Assembly: GCA_903822435.1 (NCBI GenBank)
Contig: CAIJPE010000378.1
Coordinates: 1-64,000, forward strand
Source of the DNA: an uncultured beta proteobacterium
GTDB lineage: Bacteria; Pseudomonadota; Gammaproteobacteria; Burkholderiales; Burkholderiaceae_C
Reading direction: 5' to 3'
DNA: 64,000 nucleotides
Part shown: positions 44,372 through 51,887 of the stretch, one piece after another
Position numbering within the stretch: the first letter of the stretch is position 1
Layout: the number at the start of each line of letters is the position of its first letter
The notes under the pieces: model-generated
Told to the model about the DNA's origin: nothing
The model's database searches: none
Seen by the model: the letters and a program-made list of their open reading frames with translations, nothing else
Translations under genes and position numbers: made by a program

Positions 44372-45946
44372 TCAGAAGCGCACGCCGAGGGACGCGCTGA
44401 TGGACTGCTCGTGATAAGGATTCGCGGCGCCCGACTGCACGGTGTAGCGGGCCGCCAGCGAGCCGTTGACACGGCGGCTGATCTGCTGGGTGAAGTTCAA
44501 GGTGGCCGAGCGAAGGTCGGAGCCCGGCAGGGTGTCGGTGGACAGGGTCCTGAGGTCCGAACCGCTGACGGTGGCCGTGGTCGTGGGCGTCAGGCGCTGC
44601 GTGACCGTCACCGAGTACCCGCGCTGGCGGTAGTTGCCATCGCCATTGCCCACGCCGGTGGCCAGCGTGTCGATCACGCTGCTGGTGGTGGCGAAGGCCA
44701 GCACCGAGAACGTGGTGCGCAAGCCCGTGTAGGTCCAGCCCAGGTCCTGGCGGTTGATCACGGTCGAGGCCGAGTTGACGGCCCCCGCGCCGATCAGCGC
44801 GATCTGGGTGGGGTCGATCCCGGCCGCGCGCAACTGGTCGCGCACGACCTGGTCGCGCTGGACGGGGTCGGGCACGCTGGAAAGATAGCGCAGATCCAGC
44901 AGCTGGTAGAACGTGATGACCTGGTTGCTGCCCGCGCCGTTCGTGGCCGGGTTGGCCACGTCGCGCGAACTCGAGAAGCGGAAGGACGATCGCGCGAAGC
45001 GGTGCTCGACCAGCACATGGTGCGAGTCCCCGTAGTAGCGGTGGTCGGTGCCCAGGTCCACCGTCGTGCGGACGGTCGGTGTCCACACGGCCTGGGCGCC
45101 CCAGTTGCCGTAAGTGCGGCGATCGAGGTCGAGGACGTTGTTGGACTCCTGGCCGCCCCGCACCGTGAGCGTCAGTTCAGGATCGGGGCGTCCGATGAGG
45201 CTGGCCAGGACCTGGTCGCTGGTCGTGGAGCGCCCGACGCGGTAGCCCGTGCGCTGGCGGGTGGCGGCCAGGCTCCAGCCGAGGTAGCCCCGCGTGGCCG
45301 AACCGAGCGTGAGCGAACCCCCGCTGCCGGTGGAATCACCGAGGGACGAGTTGCTCGTGTTGTTGACCGAGCCGTTCAGGCGGGCCTCGTAACTCACGAG
45401 CCCACCGAACGAACCGCGCAGGTACGGCGAGAGCGACACGCTCGCGACCTCGGTGCGGTTGGCGTTCTGATCCAGCCCGTTGTAGGACTGCTGCCCGTAG
45501 GCCGACAAGTTCTGCTGCGTGATCGAGGCGGCCGCATCGACGAAGGCCCAGTTGGGCACGGCTTCGGCCGTGAAGGCGGCGTTCAGGTAGTTCTGCAGCG
45601 CGGAGCCCTGGCTCTGGGCCCGGTCGCTGTGCTGGATGGCGTCCAGCGAATAGTTGAGCGACCCGCGCACGCGGCCCGACCGGCTGGTCACCTGCACGCC
45701 CGGGCGCAGGTCCAGCACGACGTCGGACAAGGCGCTGCCGCCGTCCGGCGAGGTATGCAGGTAGCTGAGCGTGGAATCGAAGGTGGCGGTCACGGCCAGC
45801 GATCGGGCTGGCGCATCCTGGGCGTGCGCCGGCAGCGTCGCTGCGAGGGCCAGCAGGCCCATCGCCGACGCGCGGTGCGCGCTCCGTCGGCAGGGCTGCA
45901 AGTCGGGCCGGTCTCGCAAGCGCGCGCGGGGCAGTGTCTCGGTCAC
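44372..45946 (-). CDS. PEP-CTERM system-associated outer-membrane beta-barrel protein
   Basis: 524 residues from GTG 45946, seven bases after the kinase stop. A long basic N-region then MGLLALAATLPAHAQ gives a Sec signal. The rest is a series of amphipathic strands with alternating polar residues, ending in the aromatic SISASLGVRF typical of outer-membrane barrels. Fits the family I know as TIGR03016. It may be the outer-membrane polysaccharide channel or anchor. No start nearer the signal keeps the positive n-region, which favours the GTG. Confidence 0.88.
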   Translation of the reverse strand: MTETLPRARLRDRPDLQPCRRSAHRASAMGLLALAATLPAHAQDAPARSLAVTATFDSTLSYLHTSPDGGSALSDVVLDLRPGVQVTSRSGRVRGSLNYSLDAIQHSDRAQSQGSALQNYLNAAFTAEAVPNWAFVDAAASITQQNLSAYGQQSYNGLDQNANRTEVASVSLSPYLRGSFGGLVSYEARLNGSVNNTSNSSLGDSTGSGGSLTLGSATRGYLGWSLAATRQRTGYRVGRSTTSDQVLASLIGRPDPELTLTVRGGQESNNVLDLDRRTYGNWGAQAVWTPTVRTTVDLGTDHRYYGDSHHVLVEHRFARSSFRFSSSRDVANPATNGAGSNQVITFYQLLDLRYLSSVPDPVQRDQVVRDQLRAAGIDPTQIALIGAGAVNSASTVINRQDLGWTYTGLRTTFSVLAFATTSSVIDTLATGVGNGDGNYRQRGYSVTVTQRLTPTTTATVSGSDLRTLSTDTLPGSDLRSATLNFTQQISRRVNGSLAARYTVQSGAANPYHEQSISASLGVRF

Positions 45947-45953
45947 GGAGCGC

Positions 45954-47006
45954 TCAAGGGGCGGATGTGCGATCGACCGGTGGCGCCGCGGCGGGATTCG
46001 CGCCCTGAGACGGGTCGGCACCGTAGCCATACCCGTAGCCGTAACCGTAGCCATATCCGTAGCTCTCGCCATAGGCGCCGCCGGCATTGCTGCGGGTCTT
46101 GTTCAGCACCATCAGTTTCAGCGGGCAGGCTTCGATGGCGTTGAGCGCTTGCCGCACGGTGCTTTGCAGCGTCCGGTCGGCGTGCACCACCACCACGATC
46201 TGGCCCATGTGCGTGGCCAGCACGCGCGCCTCGGTGGTCAGCAGCAGGGGAGGCGAATCGAAGATGATGATGCGGTCGGGGTACCGCGTGGCCATGTCGT
46301 CCAGCAGTTGCGACATCGCATCGCTGGCCAGCAGTTCGGTGGCTCGGGCATGGGGCGAGCCGCTGGGCAGGATCGTCAGCTTGTCGACGTTGGTGCGCAG
46401 CAGCACGCTGGCCATGTCGGTCTTGCCGCCGAGCAGGTCGAGCAGCCCCGGGCCCGGCGGCAGACCGAGCATGCGCAGGACGGAAGGCCGGGCCACGTCG
46501 GCATCGACCAGCATCACGGTGTGGTCGAGCTCGGCCGCGATGCTCATCGCCAGGTTGATGGACGTGAAGCTCTTGCCTTCACCAGGCAGCGCGCTGGTGA
46601 CCATGATGAGGTTGCCATGCGCCACCGTGGCTGCGCCGCGGCCCATGGCGTTGGCGATCAGCGGCCGCTTGATCACGCGGTACTGGTCGGCCAGGTGCGA
46701 CCGCGGCGAGATCGGCGTGACGATGCCGGCCGCGCTGACGGTGTTGAGGTCGATCTCCACACGCCGCGACTGCGGCAGCAAACTGTCGGGCGGCTCCTGC
46801 GGGTCGGCACGGCCGTGGGGGGCGCCACCACGGGCCGGCGTGCTTGACGCCTCGGCCTGCAGCCGTGCCGCCGATACCGCTGCAGCCGTGGACGCGGCAC
46901 CGCTGTCCGGTGGCGCGCCGGCGGGCGACTCGATCTCGGGAATCGTGATGCCGGCCTGGCGCAGTTGCTCCAGGCGTTCGGCGGCTTGTTCGATGAGGCT
47001 GCTCAT
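45954..47006 (-). CDS. XrtA-associated tyrosine autokinase (BY-kinase)
   Basis: 350 residues. Cytoplasmic BY-kinase with Walker A SALPGEGKSFTSINLA, Walker A' VMLVDADVARPS and Walker B IIIFDSPPLL. The C-terminus carries a tyrosine cluster with seven consecutive Tyr-Gly pairs plus one more upstream Tyr. Autophosphorylation of such clusters in trans controls Wzz-type chain-length proteins, and the partner is encoded directly upstream. The N-terminal 90 residues are Ala/Pro-rich and disordered. Matches the family I know as TIGR03018. Confidence 0.94.
   Translation of the reverse strand: MSSLIEQAAERLEQLRQAGITIPEIESPAGAPPDSGAASTAAAVSAARLQAEASSTPARGGAPHGRADPQEPPDSLLPQSRRVEIDLNTVSAAGIVTPISPRSHLADQYRVIKRPLIANAMGRGAATVAHGNLIMVTSALPGEGKSFTSINLAMSIAAELDHTVMLVDADVARPSVLRMLGLPPGPGLLDLLGGKTDMASVLLRTNVDKLTILPSGSPHARATELLASDAMSQLLDDMATRYPDRIIIFDSPPLLLTTEARVLATHMGQIVVVVHADRTLQSTVRQALNAIEACPLKLMVLNKTRSNAGGAYGESYGYGYGYGYGYGYGADPSQGANPAAAPPVDRTSAP
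46020..46061 (-). repeat. Tyr-Gly hexanucleotide coding repeat at the kinase C-terminus
   Basis: Seven adjacent TAY-GGN units. Tyr is encoded by both TAC and TAT and Gly by all four codons, so the DNA repeat is degenerate while the peptide is perfect. Confidence 0.85.
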
Positions 47007-47010
47007 GCGG

Positions 47011-48606
47011 TCAACCCCCGAAGCGTGACATCAAGGTCATCGTGATCAATCCGGCTACGAACAATCCCACCAGGCCGCCCGAGGCCGCGATGAAGCGGAA
47101 CAGGCCGGCGCGTTCACGCCTGCGGTCCATGTCGGTGGTGAGCATGGTGACGACACCCAGCAGGGGCAGACCCGTGCGCAGGCGAAGCTCATCGGCGTCG
47201 CCGAAGGTGGGGCGCAGCTGGCTGGCGGCAAAGGCCACGAGCAGGCCCAGGCCGAGGGCCGCCACGAGCACCAGTGGCAACAGCAGCGGGCGGTTCGGCG
47301 ACACGGGCTTGTTGCCGGCGCGCGGCGGGTCGATGAGGCGGAAATCCGCCACGCCCGAGGCAACGTCCAGTTCACCGGACATGACTGCCGATTGGCGCCG
47401 CGCCACCAGGCTTTCGTAGTTGGCCTTGGTGATGCCGTAGTCGCGGTTGAGCTGGGCCATCTCGGCTTCCACCTGGGGCGCGGTCTTCAGCGATTCGCGC
47501 ACCTGGGCATAGCGCGAGGCGTATTCCTCGACCCGAGCCTGGATGGCGGCGATCTGCACCTCGCTGGAGGCCAGCGTGCGGCTGAGCTCCTGGACCGCCA
47601 GGTTGTCGGTGGGCGAAGCCGCACCCACCGGCAACGCCGCAGCGCGCTTCTGCCCTTCGGTGATTTCCTTGCGGCGCTGCTCTTCCAGGTCGGCGATGAG
47701 CCGGCGCGTGTTGATCACGTCGGGGTGCTTGTCGGTGTAGCGCTGCAACAGGCCGTCCAGCGCGCGCTTTTGGGCGTCGATGCGGCTGTCGATTTCTGGC
47801 GTGGCAATGGTCACGGCCTGGCCGGCTTCGCCCTTGCCCGACAGCAGGTTCGGCAGCGCCGTGCTGGCAGGCGCCTGGCCCCGGGCTTCGGCAAGCTGGC
47901 GCTTGGCCACATCGCGCGACCTCTCGGCCTCGCGCAGTTGCAACCGGGCGGCCTCGAGCTGGCCCGATATTTCTGCCATGCGCGTGCCGGCGTCCTTGCC
48001 ATCGCCCGAACGCTCCATGTTGCGCAGCTTGTATTCCTTCAGCCGCGCCTCGGCCTCTTCCAGCTTGGTCTGGAAGCTCTTGATCTGCTCGGCGAGGAAG
48101 GTCTTGGCCGAGTCCGTGTCCTTGCGGCTGGCGCCCAGGCCCGAATCGATGAAGATCGAGACGATCGCGGAAATGACCCGCTTGGCGCGGTCGGGTTCGA
48201 CGTCGCGGTAGCTCATGGAGTAGAGGTTCACCCCGCCGGCTGCCCTGATCTCGATCCCCTTCATCAGCTTGTCGACGAGCACCTCCTGGTCGCCCTTGGA
48301 CTCGGTCTTCAGGTCCAGATCGGCCATCCGGATCAGCTTCTCGATGTTCGGCCGGCTGATCAGCGTGCGGCTGAGGATGCCGATCTGCTGGTCGACGTTG
48401 GGCTGCACCGCCAGGCCGCTCATCAGGGGCTTGAGGATGGAATCGGTATCCACCCAGATCCGGGCGCTGGCCTCGTACTGGTTGGGAATGCGCCAGACCA
48501 CGACGACGCCGATGATCGCCACGATCCAGGCCGCGGCCAGGCCAGGCCAGCGGAACTTCCACATTCCGCGGGCCGTGGCGAGCAACTGTTGAACGAGTTC
48601 TTGCAT
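47011..48606 (-). CDS. Polysaccharide chain-length determinant (Wzz family), XrtA system
   Basis: 531 residues with an N-terminal helix at about 19-37, the periplasmic Wzz domain (VWRIPNQYEASARIWVDT, SLMSGLAVQ-like PLMSGLAVQ) and a long coiled coil from about 155 to 400 (FQTKLEEAEARLKEYKL). Two C-terminal helices flank 450 and 515, between which lies FGDADELRLRTGLPLLGVV. It sets polymer length together with the kinase encoded four bases downstream. Matches the family I know as TIGR03007. Confidence 0.94.
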   Translation of the reverse strand: MQELVQQLLATARGMWKFRWPGLAAAWIVAIIGVVVVWRIPNQYEASARIWVDTDSILKPLMSGLAVQPNVDQQIGILSRTLISRPNIEKLIRMADLDLKTESKGDQEVLVDKLMKGIEIRAAGGVNLYSMSYRDVEPDRAKRVISAIVSIFIDSGLGASRKDTDSAKTFLAEQIKSFQTKLEEAEARLKEYKLRNMERSGDGKDAGTRMAEISGQLEAARLQLREAERSRDVAKRQLAEARGQAPASTALPNLLSGKGEAGQAVTIATPEIDSRIDAQKRALDGLLQRYTDKHPDVINTRRLIADLEEQRRKEITEGQKRAAALPVGAASPTDNLAVQELSRTLASSEVQIAAIQARVEEYASRYAQVRESLKTAPQVEAEMAQLNRDYGITKANYESLVARRQSAVMSGELDVASGVADFRLIDPPRAGNKPVSPNRPLLLPLVLVAALGLGLLVAFAASQLRPTFGDADELRLRTGLPLLGVVTMLTTDMDRRRERAGLFRFIAASGGLVGLFVAGLITMTLMSRFGG

Positions 48607-48694
48607 GCGATTGGGGTCGGTCAGGGCTGCAGGGATGCGCCCCGCTCAGGCTGACCCTGCCGGCAGGGGGCGTTGCCGGTCAGGGAGAGGGTCC

Positions 48695-49333
48695 TCAGAA
48701 CAAGCTCTGGGGAATGATCAGGATGTCGCCCGGGCGCATTTCGACGTTCGCCGACACATCGCCACGCCGGATCAGGTCTTTCAGGCGCACGGAGTACTGC
48801 TTGTTGCTCTCGGAGCCGCGCAGGATGGAAGCGCGGTTGCCGTCGGCGAAATCGGTCAGGCCGCCCACGGCGATCATCACGTCGAGCAGCGTCATCTTCT
48901 GCTTGTAGGGCAGGAACTGGGGCCGGGCGGCTTCACCCACGACGCGGATCTGTTCGCTGTACGGGCCCACGAAACCGGTGACGATGACCGTGACGATGGG
49001 GTCGCGCACGAAGGTGGCCAGCTTCTTCTCGATGTCGCGCGCCAATTGGGGCGAGGTCTTGCCCTGGGCCACCAGTTCATCGACCAGCGGCGTGGAAACC
49101 TTGCCATCGGGCCGCACCGGCACCGAAGTCGACAGTTCGGGGTTGCGCCACACCGAGATCTGCAGGTTGTCGCCAGCGCCGATCACGTAGCTGTAGTCAT
49201 TGACGGCCGCTGCCGGCGGTGCCGGCTGGTAAGCCGGGCTAGACAGGCTGGAGCACGCGCCCAACATCCCCAGGGCCAATGCCGCCAGGCCTGCCTTCGC
49301 TGCGGTCCACGGACGGGTAGATAGATGTTTCAA
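48695..49333 (-). CDS. Polysaccharide export lipoprotein (Wza-like), XrtA system
   Basis: 212 residues from TTG 49333, read as MKHLSTRPW. AGGAG lies seven bases upstream, and the basic n-region plus lipobox LGMLGAC (Cys27) follow directly. The Poly_export domain is DYSYVIGAGDNLQISVWRNPELS and the SLBB part is IRVVGEAARPQFLPYKQKMTLLDVMIAVGG, ending MRPGDILIIPQSLF. It should form the outer-membrane secretin-like export ring. First gene of the minus-strand operon that ends at 28013. An in-frame ATG at 49423 would spoil the signal peptide. Confidence 0.92.
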   Translation of the reverse strand: MKHLSTRPWTAAKAGLAALALGMLGACSSLSSPAYQPAPPAAAVNDYSYVIGAGDNLQISVWRNPELSTSVPVRPDGKVSTPLVDELVAQGKTSPQLARDIEKKLATFVRDPIVTVIVTGFVGPYSEQIRVVGEAARPQFLPYKQKMTLLDVMIAVGGLTDFADGNRASILRGSESNKQYSVRLKDLIRRGDVSANVEMRPGDILIIPQSLF

Positions 49334-49340
49334 GGCAATG

Positions 49341-49345
49341 CTCCT
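49341..49345 (-). promoter_or_regulatory. Shine-Dalgarno fixing the TTG start of the export lipoprotein
   Basis: On the minus strand this reads AGGAG, seven bases before TTG 49333, and is the only good ribosome site in reach of the signal-peptide-coding region. Confidence 0.7.
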
Positions 49346-49692
49346 GTCATGCGTGGCCGCTTGATGCTTGCGCGCCTGTCTGTCTGGGGTGGCCGCCGCC
49401 GCGGGAGGCGGGTGCGCGTTCACAGCCCATGGACGCGGGCCCTGAGCGCGACCGCGATGATGTCACACCGTTTCGCGCCGACAGCCCCGCGGTCTAGGGA
49501 CTGCCACAGGTGATCCGCCCATTTTTCACGTTCGCCGGAGCACGGTCCACATGGGAGGCGCGAAGGGTGCCGTTGCAGCCCTCGCGCGGGCCTGGCCGGC
49601 CAGGGCCACTGGCCCGTCCGGCGAGCGTCGGAAACCTTTACAGCCCCTTTCGGACCGGGCTTGTGCGCGGACCCACGGGCCCGCGATCAAAT

Positions 49693-49707
49693 CCCCTATT
49701 CAAGGGG
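49693..49707. repeat. CCCCT-N5-AGGGG inverted repeat, candidate activator site
   Basis: Perfect 5-base arms in the A/T-rich patch, about 150 bases upstream of the sigma-54 promoter, which is a usual distance for an enhancer-binding protein. Assignment to PrsR is inference. Confidence 0.4.
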
Positions 49708-49848
49708 TGTCGAATGCATCATTAGCATCATCAATGGAATCAATCAATCCGGAACATTTGTTTTTAACGCTTTTTAAGAAGGCAAATCCCAGGAAAATGG
49801 ACTGCAGCGCCTCGAACGGCCTTCAGTTCCGTCCCGGGTGCCCAAGGC

Positions 49849-49864
49849 GGGCACGTGCTTTGCT
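49849..49864 (+). promoter_or_regulatory. Sigma-54 (-24/-12) promoter of the PEP-CTERM gene
   Basis: The sequence GGGCACGtgctTTGCT matches the consensus TGGCACG-N4-TTGCW at every position but the first, with exact GG/GC spacing. Transcription would start near 49874, about 60 bases before the ATG at 49936. The sigma-54 activator PrsR is encoded 8 kb downstream. Confidence 0.8.
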
Positions 49865-49935
49865 CACTGCTTGGTGGAGCCACTAACCGGTGGCGTGCCA
49901 ACACAGTCAGCCGTCCCCCTCCCTGGAGATTCAAC

Positions 49936-50637
49936 ATGCGTTTCGCTCCCATGGCCATCGCCGCCAGCGCGCTCTTCGCCGCTGCCGCCCACGCCGATGT
50001 CATCCTGATCGATGACTTCAACCAGCCCGGCATCACGACCATCACCGACACCACCGTCGGCGGTGCCCTGGTGACCACCGGCGCCCAGACCCTGATCACC
50101 CCCAACCTCGCCAACAGCCGCGAAGTGCAGGTCGACCTGGCCCTGCAGAACCTGCCCGGTGGCATCACCGCCAACGTCGGCGGCGGCGCCAACGGCGTGC
50201 TGAACGTGTCGGTTGCCACCGGCGACAACGGCACCGCCCGCGTCATCTGGACCCTCCCGGCCACCCCGATCGGCAACCCCGCTTCGTACTCGTTCGCCGT
50301 GGTCGCTTCGGCCCTGGGTTCGCTGTCGAACACCGCCGTGAACAACCAGGTCGCTTTCGCCTTCACCGGCCCCGGCGGCAATTTCAGCATCCCGAACCTG
50401 GGCATTGGCGCCTTCGCCTTCGCCCTGCCCGCCACGGTGGTGAACTTCAACCTGGCAGCCTCCCAAGCGCTGGCCCTGTCGGGTGGCGGCACGCTGACCA
50501 TGACCCTCACCGGCGGCCAGGGCTGGAACCTGACCCTGGACCAGTTCGCCATCACCGTGCCCGAGCCCACCTCGCTGGCCCTGGTCGGCTTGGCCCTGGT
50601 TGGCGCGGGCTTCGCCTCGCGTCGCCGCAGCGCCTGA
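49936..50637 (+). CDS. PEP-CTERM sorting domain protein
   Basis: 233 residues with a Sec signal (MRFAPMAIAASALF, cleavage after AHA, residue 20). A Thr/Asn/Gly-rich body with beta-type repeats follows. The C-terminal sorting signal has Pro-Glu-Pro at 209-211, a hydrophobic helix and the basic tail RRRSA. A substrate for XrtA encoded at 38457. TGGAGA precedes ATG 49936. It is a single-gene unit between a sigma-54 promoter and a strong terminator. The body has no Cys. Its role, by analogy with other such proteins, is in the extracellular matrix; no specific function is recognised. Confidence 0.95.
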   Translation: MRFAPMAIAASALFAAAAHADVILIDDFNQPGITTITDTTVGGALVTTGAQTLITPNLANSREVQVDLALQNLPGGITANVGGGANGVLNVSVATGDNGTARVIWTLPATPIGNPASYSFAVVASALGSLSNTAVNNQVAFAFTGPGGNFSIPNLGIGAFAFALPATVVNFNLAASQALALSGGGTLTMTLTGGQGWNLTLDQFAITVPEPTSLALVGLALVGAGFASRRRSA

Positions 50638-50678
50638 TTGTCGATGCTGCTCCCTGGCTGATCGCCGGGGCGTTCTAG

Positions 50679-50710
50679 AAATCGCCCCGGACCTTCGGGG
50701 CGATTTCGTT
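50679..50710. terminator. Intrinsic terminator after the PEP-CTERM gene
   Basis: Perfect 10-base arms AAATCGCCCC and GGGGCGATTT around an 8-base loop that can pair further, 41 bases after the stop. It has T-runs on one side and A on the other, so it may act in both directions. Confidence 0.85.
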
Positions 50711-50862
50711 TCCGGCGGTCCGGCATGTGGAACCCAGGCAATCGCAGGGGGTCCATACATTCGGTGTCGATCCGAACCACGTGCAGCGTGCCGTAGTTAT
50801 CGTGGTCGGCTCCCCCCTGGGACGAGGGGTCCAGATTGAGCGCCAAGGGCCCATGCATTTTC

Positions 50863-50868
50863 TACAAT
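50863..50868 (+). promoter_or_regulatory. Candidate -10 box of the Tat-protein gene
   Basis: TACAAT, about 37 bases before the ATG at 50906. No good -35 hexamer at the correct distance (a TTGAGC lies 21 bases upstream). The 195 bases between the terminator and this box contain no gene I can support. Confidence 0.35.
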
Positions 50869-50905
50869 CGAAGGCGGCAGTGGAAGCACTGCTTGGAGAG
50901 TGAAG

Positions 50906-51577
50906 ATGAATCAGGACAAGTCCCCGTCGTCCCCGTCAAGTGAAGCGGTCGACCCCGCAACAGCCGTGGCGCCCAAGCCTGCCGTGAGCCGTCGGGCCCT
51001 GCTGCGTGCAGGGGCTGCCGCCACGCCCGTGCTGCTCACGCTGGCCAGCGGTCCGGTGGCTGCGGCCGGCAGCAGCTGCACCGTGGCTTCTTCGTTCGTG
51101 TCGGCCGCGACCTTCGCCAGCCGCAATCCCGGGCAGACCTATGTTCAGTGCGCCAGCATGGGCCCCAGCGACTGGCTTTCCTACCATTGCCGCAGCCCGC
51201 AGCTGCTGGCCCAATCGCCTTACCGCATCATCCTCAGCCAGCCCGTGCGGCTGCGCTTGTGCGACACGGGCAACCACACCTACAACAACATGCAGTGCGC
51301 GGAACTGATGGTGAACGACAACCACGGCATTGCCAGCGCCGGGCCGGTGGCGGTGCTGCAGAACCTCGTCTCGCTGGCCCTGTCCCTGGATGCGTCGCCT
51401 TCGCTCATCACGAATGGCGGTTCGCTGAACAAGGCCTACCTGATCGGCGTGTGGAACAACTACAAGACCTCCGGCGGCTACCACTTGCCTGCCAGCGGCA
51501 TCAACTGGTCGGAGGCCCAACTGCTGACCTTCCTGAAGGCCCTGCAGCAACCGGTCCCGATCAACAGCATCGTCTGA
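50906..51577 (+). CDS. Tat-signal secreted protein of unknown function, linked to an HprK-like kinase cassette
   Basis: 223 residues from ATG 50906, chosen because GGAGAG lies eight bases upstream; GTG 50900 would sit on top of it. A Ser/Pro-rich leader of 30 residues precedes SRRALLRAGAAATPVLLTLA and the cleavage-like VAAAGSS, a twin-arginine signal. The mature part has five Cys (SSC, VQC, YHC, RLC, MQC) and ends with a conserved-looking segment YLIGVWNNYKTSGGYHLP then INWSEAQLLTFLKAL. Not recognised. It heads a four-gene cluster and is a plausible substrate or effector of the PqqD-like and kinase-like proteins that follow. Confidence 0.85.
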   Translation: MNQDKSPSSPSSEAVDPATAVAPKPAVSRRALLRAGAAATPVLLTLASGPVAAAGSSCTVASSFVSAATFASRNPGQTYVQCASMGPSDWLSYHCRSPQLLAQSPYRIILSQPVRLRLCDTGNHTYNNMQCAELMVNDNHGIASAGPVAVLQNLVSLALSLDASPSLITNGGSLNKAYLIGVWNNYKTSGGYHLPASGINWSEAQLLTFLKALQQPVPINSIV

Positions 51578-51584
51578 CCACGGC

Positions 51585-51887
51585 GTGAGCCCACCCGCCG
51601 CGCCGCGCGGAGTGCTCTGCACCTCCCCTGATGTCCAGGTCAAGCGGTGGGGCGAGAGCGAAGCGGTGGCCTACTCGGGGGCCAACGCGAAGACACACGT
51701 CGTCAGCGAAGCGGCCGCTCACATTCTGATGCTCGCCGCGGGCCAAGGCCTTTCCGAAGCCGAACTGGCGCTCACCTTCTGGGCTGACGAATCGCCCGAA
51801 GCCGCGGTCGCCGCCGAAGACCAGGCGCTTCTGCGCGACACCGTCGATGGCCTGCTGGCCGCCGGCCTGCTGAAGCGCCGGGTGTGA
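51585..51887 (+). CDS. PqqD-family peptide chaperone, HPr-rel-A system
   Basis: 100 residues from GTG 51585, eight bases after the Tat-protein stop; the true start may be a few codons on (GTG 51612). The pattern VQVKRWGESEAVAYSGANAKTHVVSE, then AAHILMLAAGQG and a C-terminal helix with LRDTVDGLLAAGLLKRRV, is a PqqD-like winged helix of the type that binds leader peptides. Resembles the family I know as TIGR04353. The stop overlaps the kinase start (GTGA). Confidence 0.85.
   Translation: MSPPAAPRGVLCTSPDVQVKRWGESEAVAYSGANAKTHVVSEAAAHILMLAAGQGLSEAELALTFWADESPEAAVAAEDQALLRDTVDGLLAAGLLKRRV

Larger units (their letters stand above)
49334..49935. promoter_or_regulatory. Divergent control region between the core EPS operon and the PEP-CTERM gene
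   Basis: 602 bases without a convincing gene. From about 49680 to 49800 the sequence becomes markedly A/T-rich against the genome. It contains an inverted repeat at 49693-49707, repeated ATCAAT words and runs of T. The sigma-54 promoter for the PEP-CTERM gene lies at 49849-49864. No clear promoter for the minus-strand operon was identified. Confidence 0.6.

Noticed and set aside
43257-45086. Long N-terminal extension of the XrtA-associated deacetylase
   Set aside because: The upstream in-frame sequence is a shadow of the ATPase and barrel genes; the GTGA overlap at 43253-43256 gives a natural start.
43175-46144. Plus-strand open frame of nearly 1000 codons
   Set aside because: Antisense to the ATPase and outer-membrane protein genes; no domain-like pattern.
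49558-49572. Sigma-54-like site on the minus strand before the core EPS operon
   Set aside because: GGCACC with GCGC at -12 is too weak. It would also leave a leader of more than 200 bases.
49764-50858. Minus-strand open frame antisense to the PEP-CTERM gene
   Set aside because: It runs through the sigma-54 promoter, the PEP-CTERM gene and the terminator. Its first 50 residues look somewhat protein-like, but no family is recognised and there is no ribosome site.
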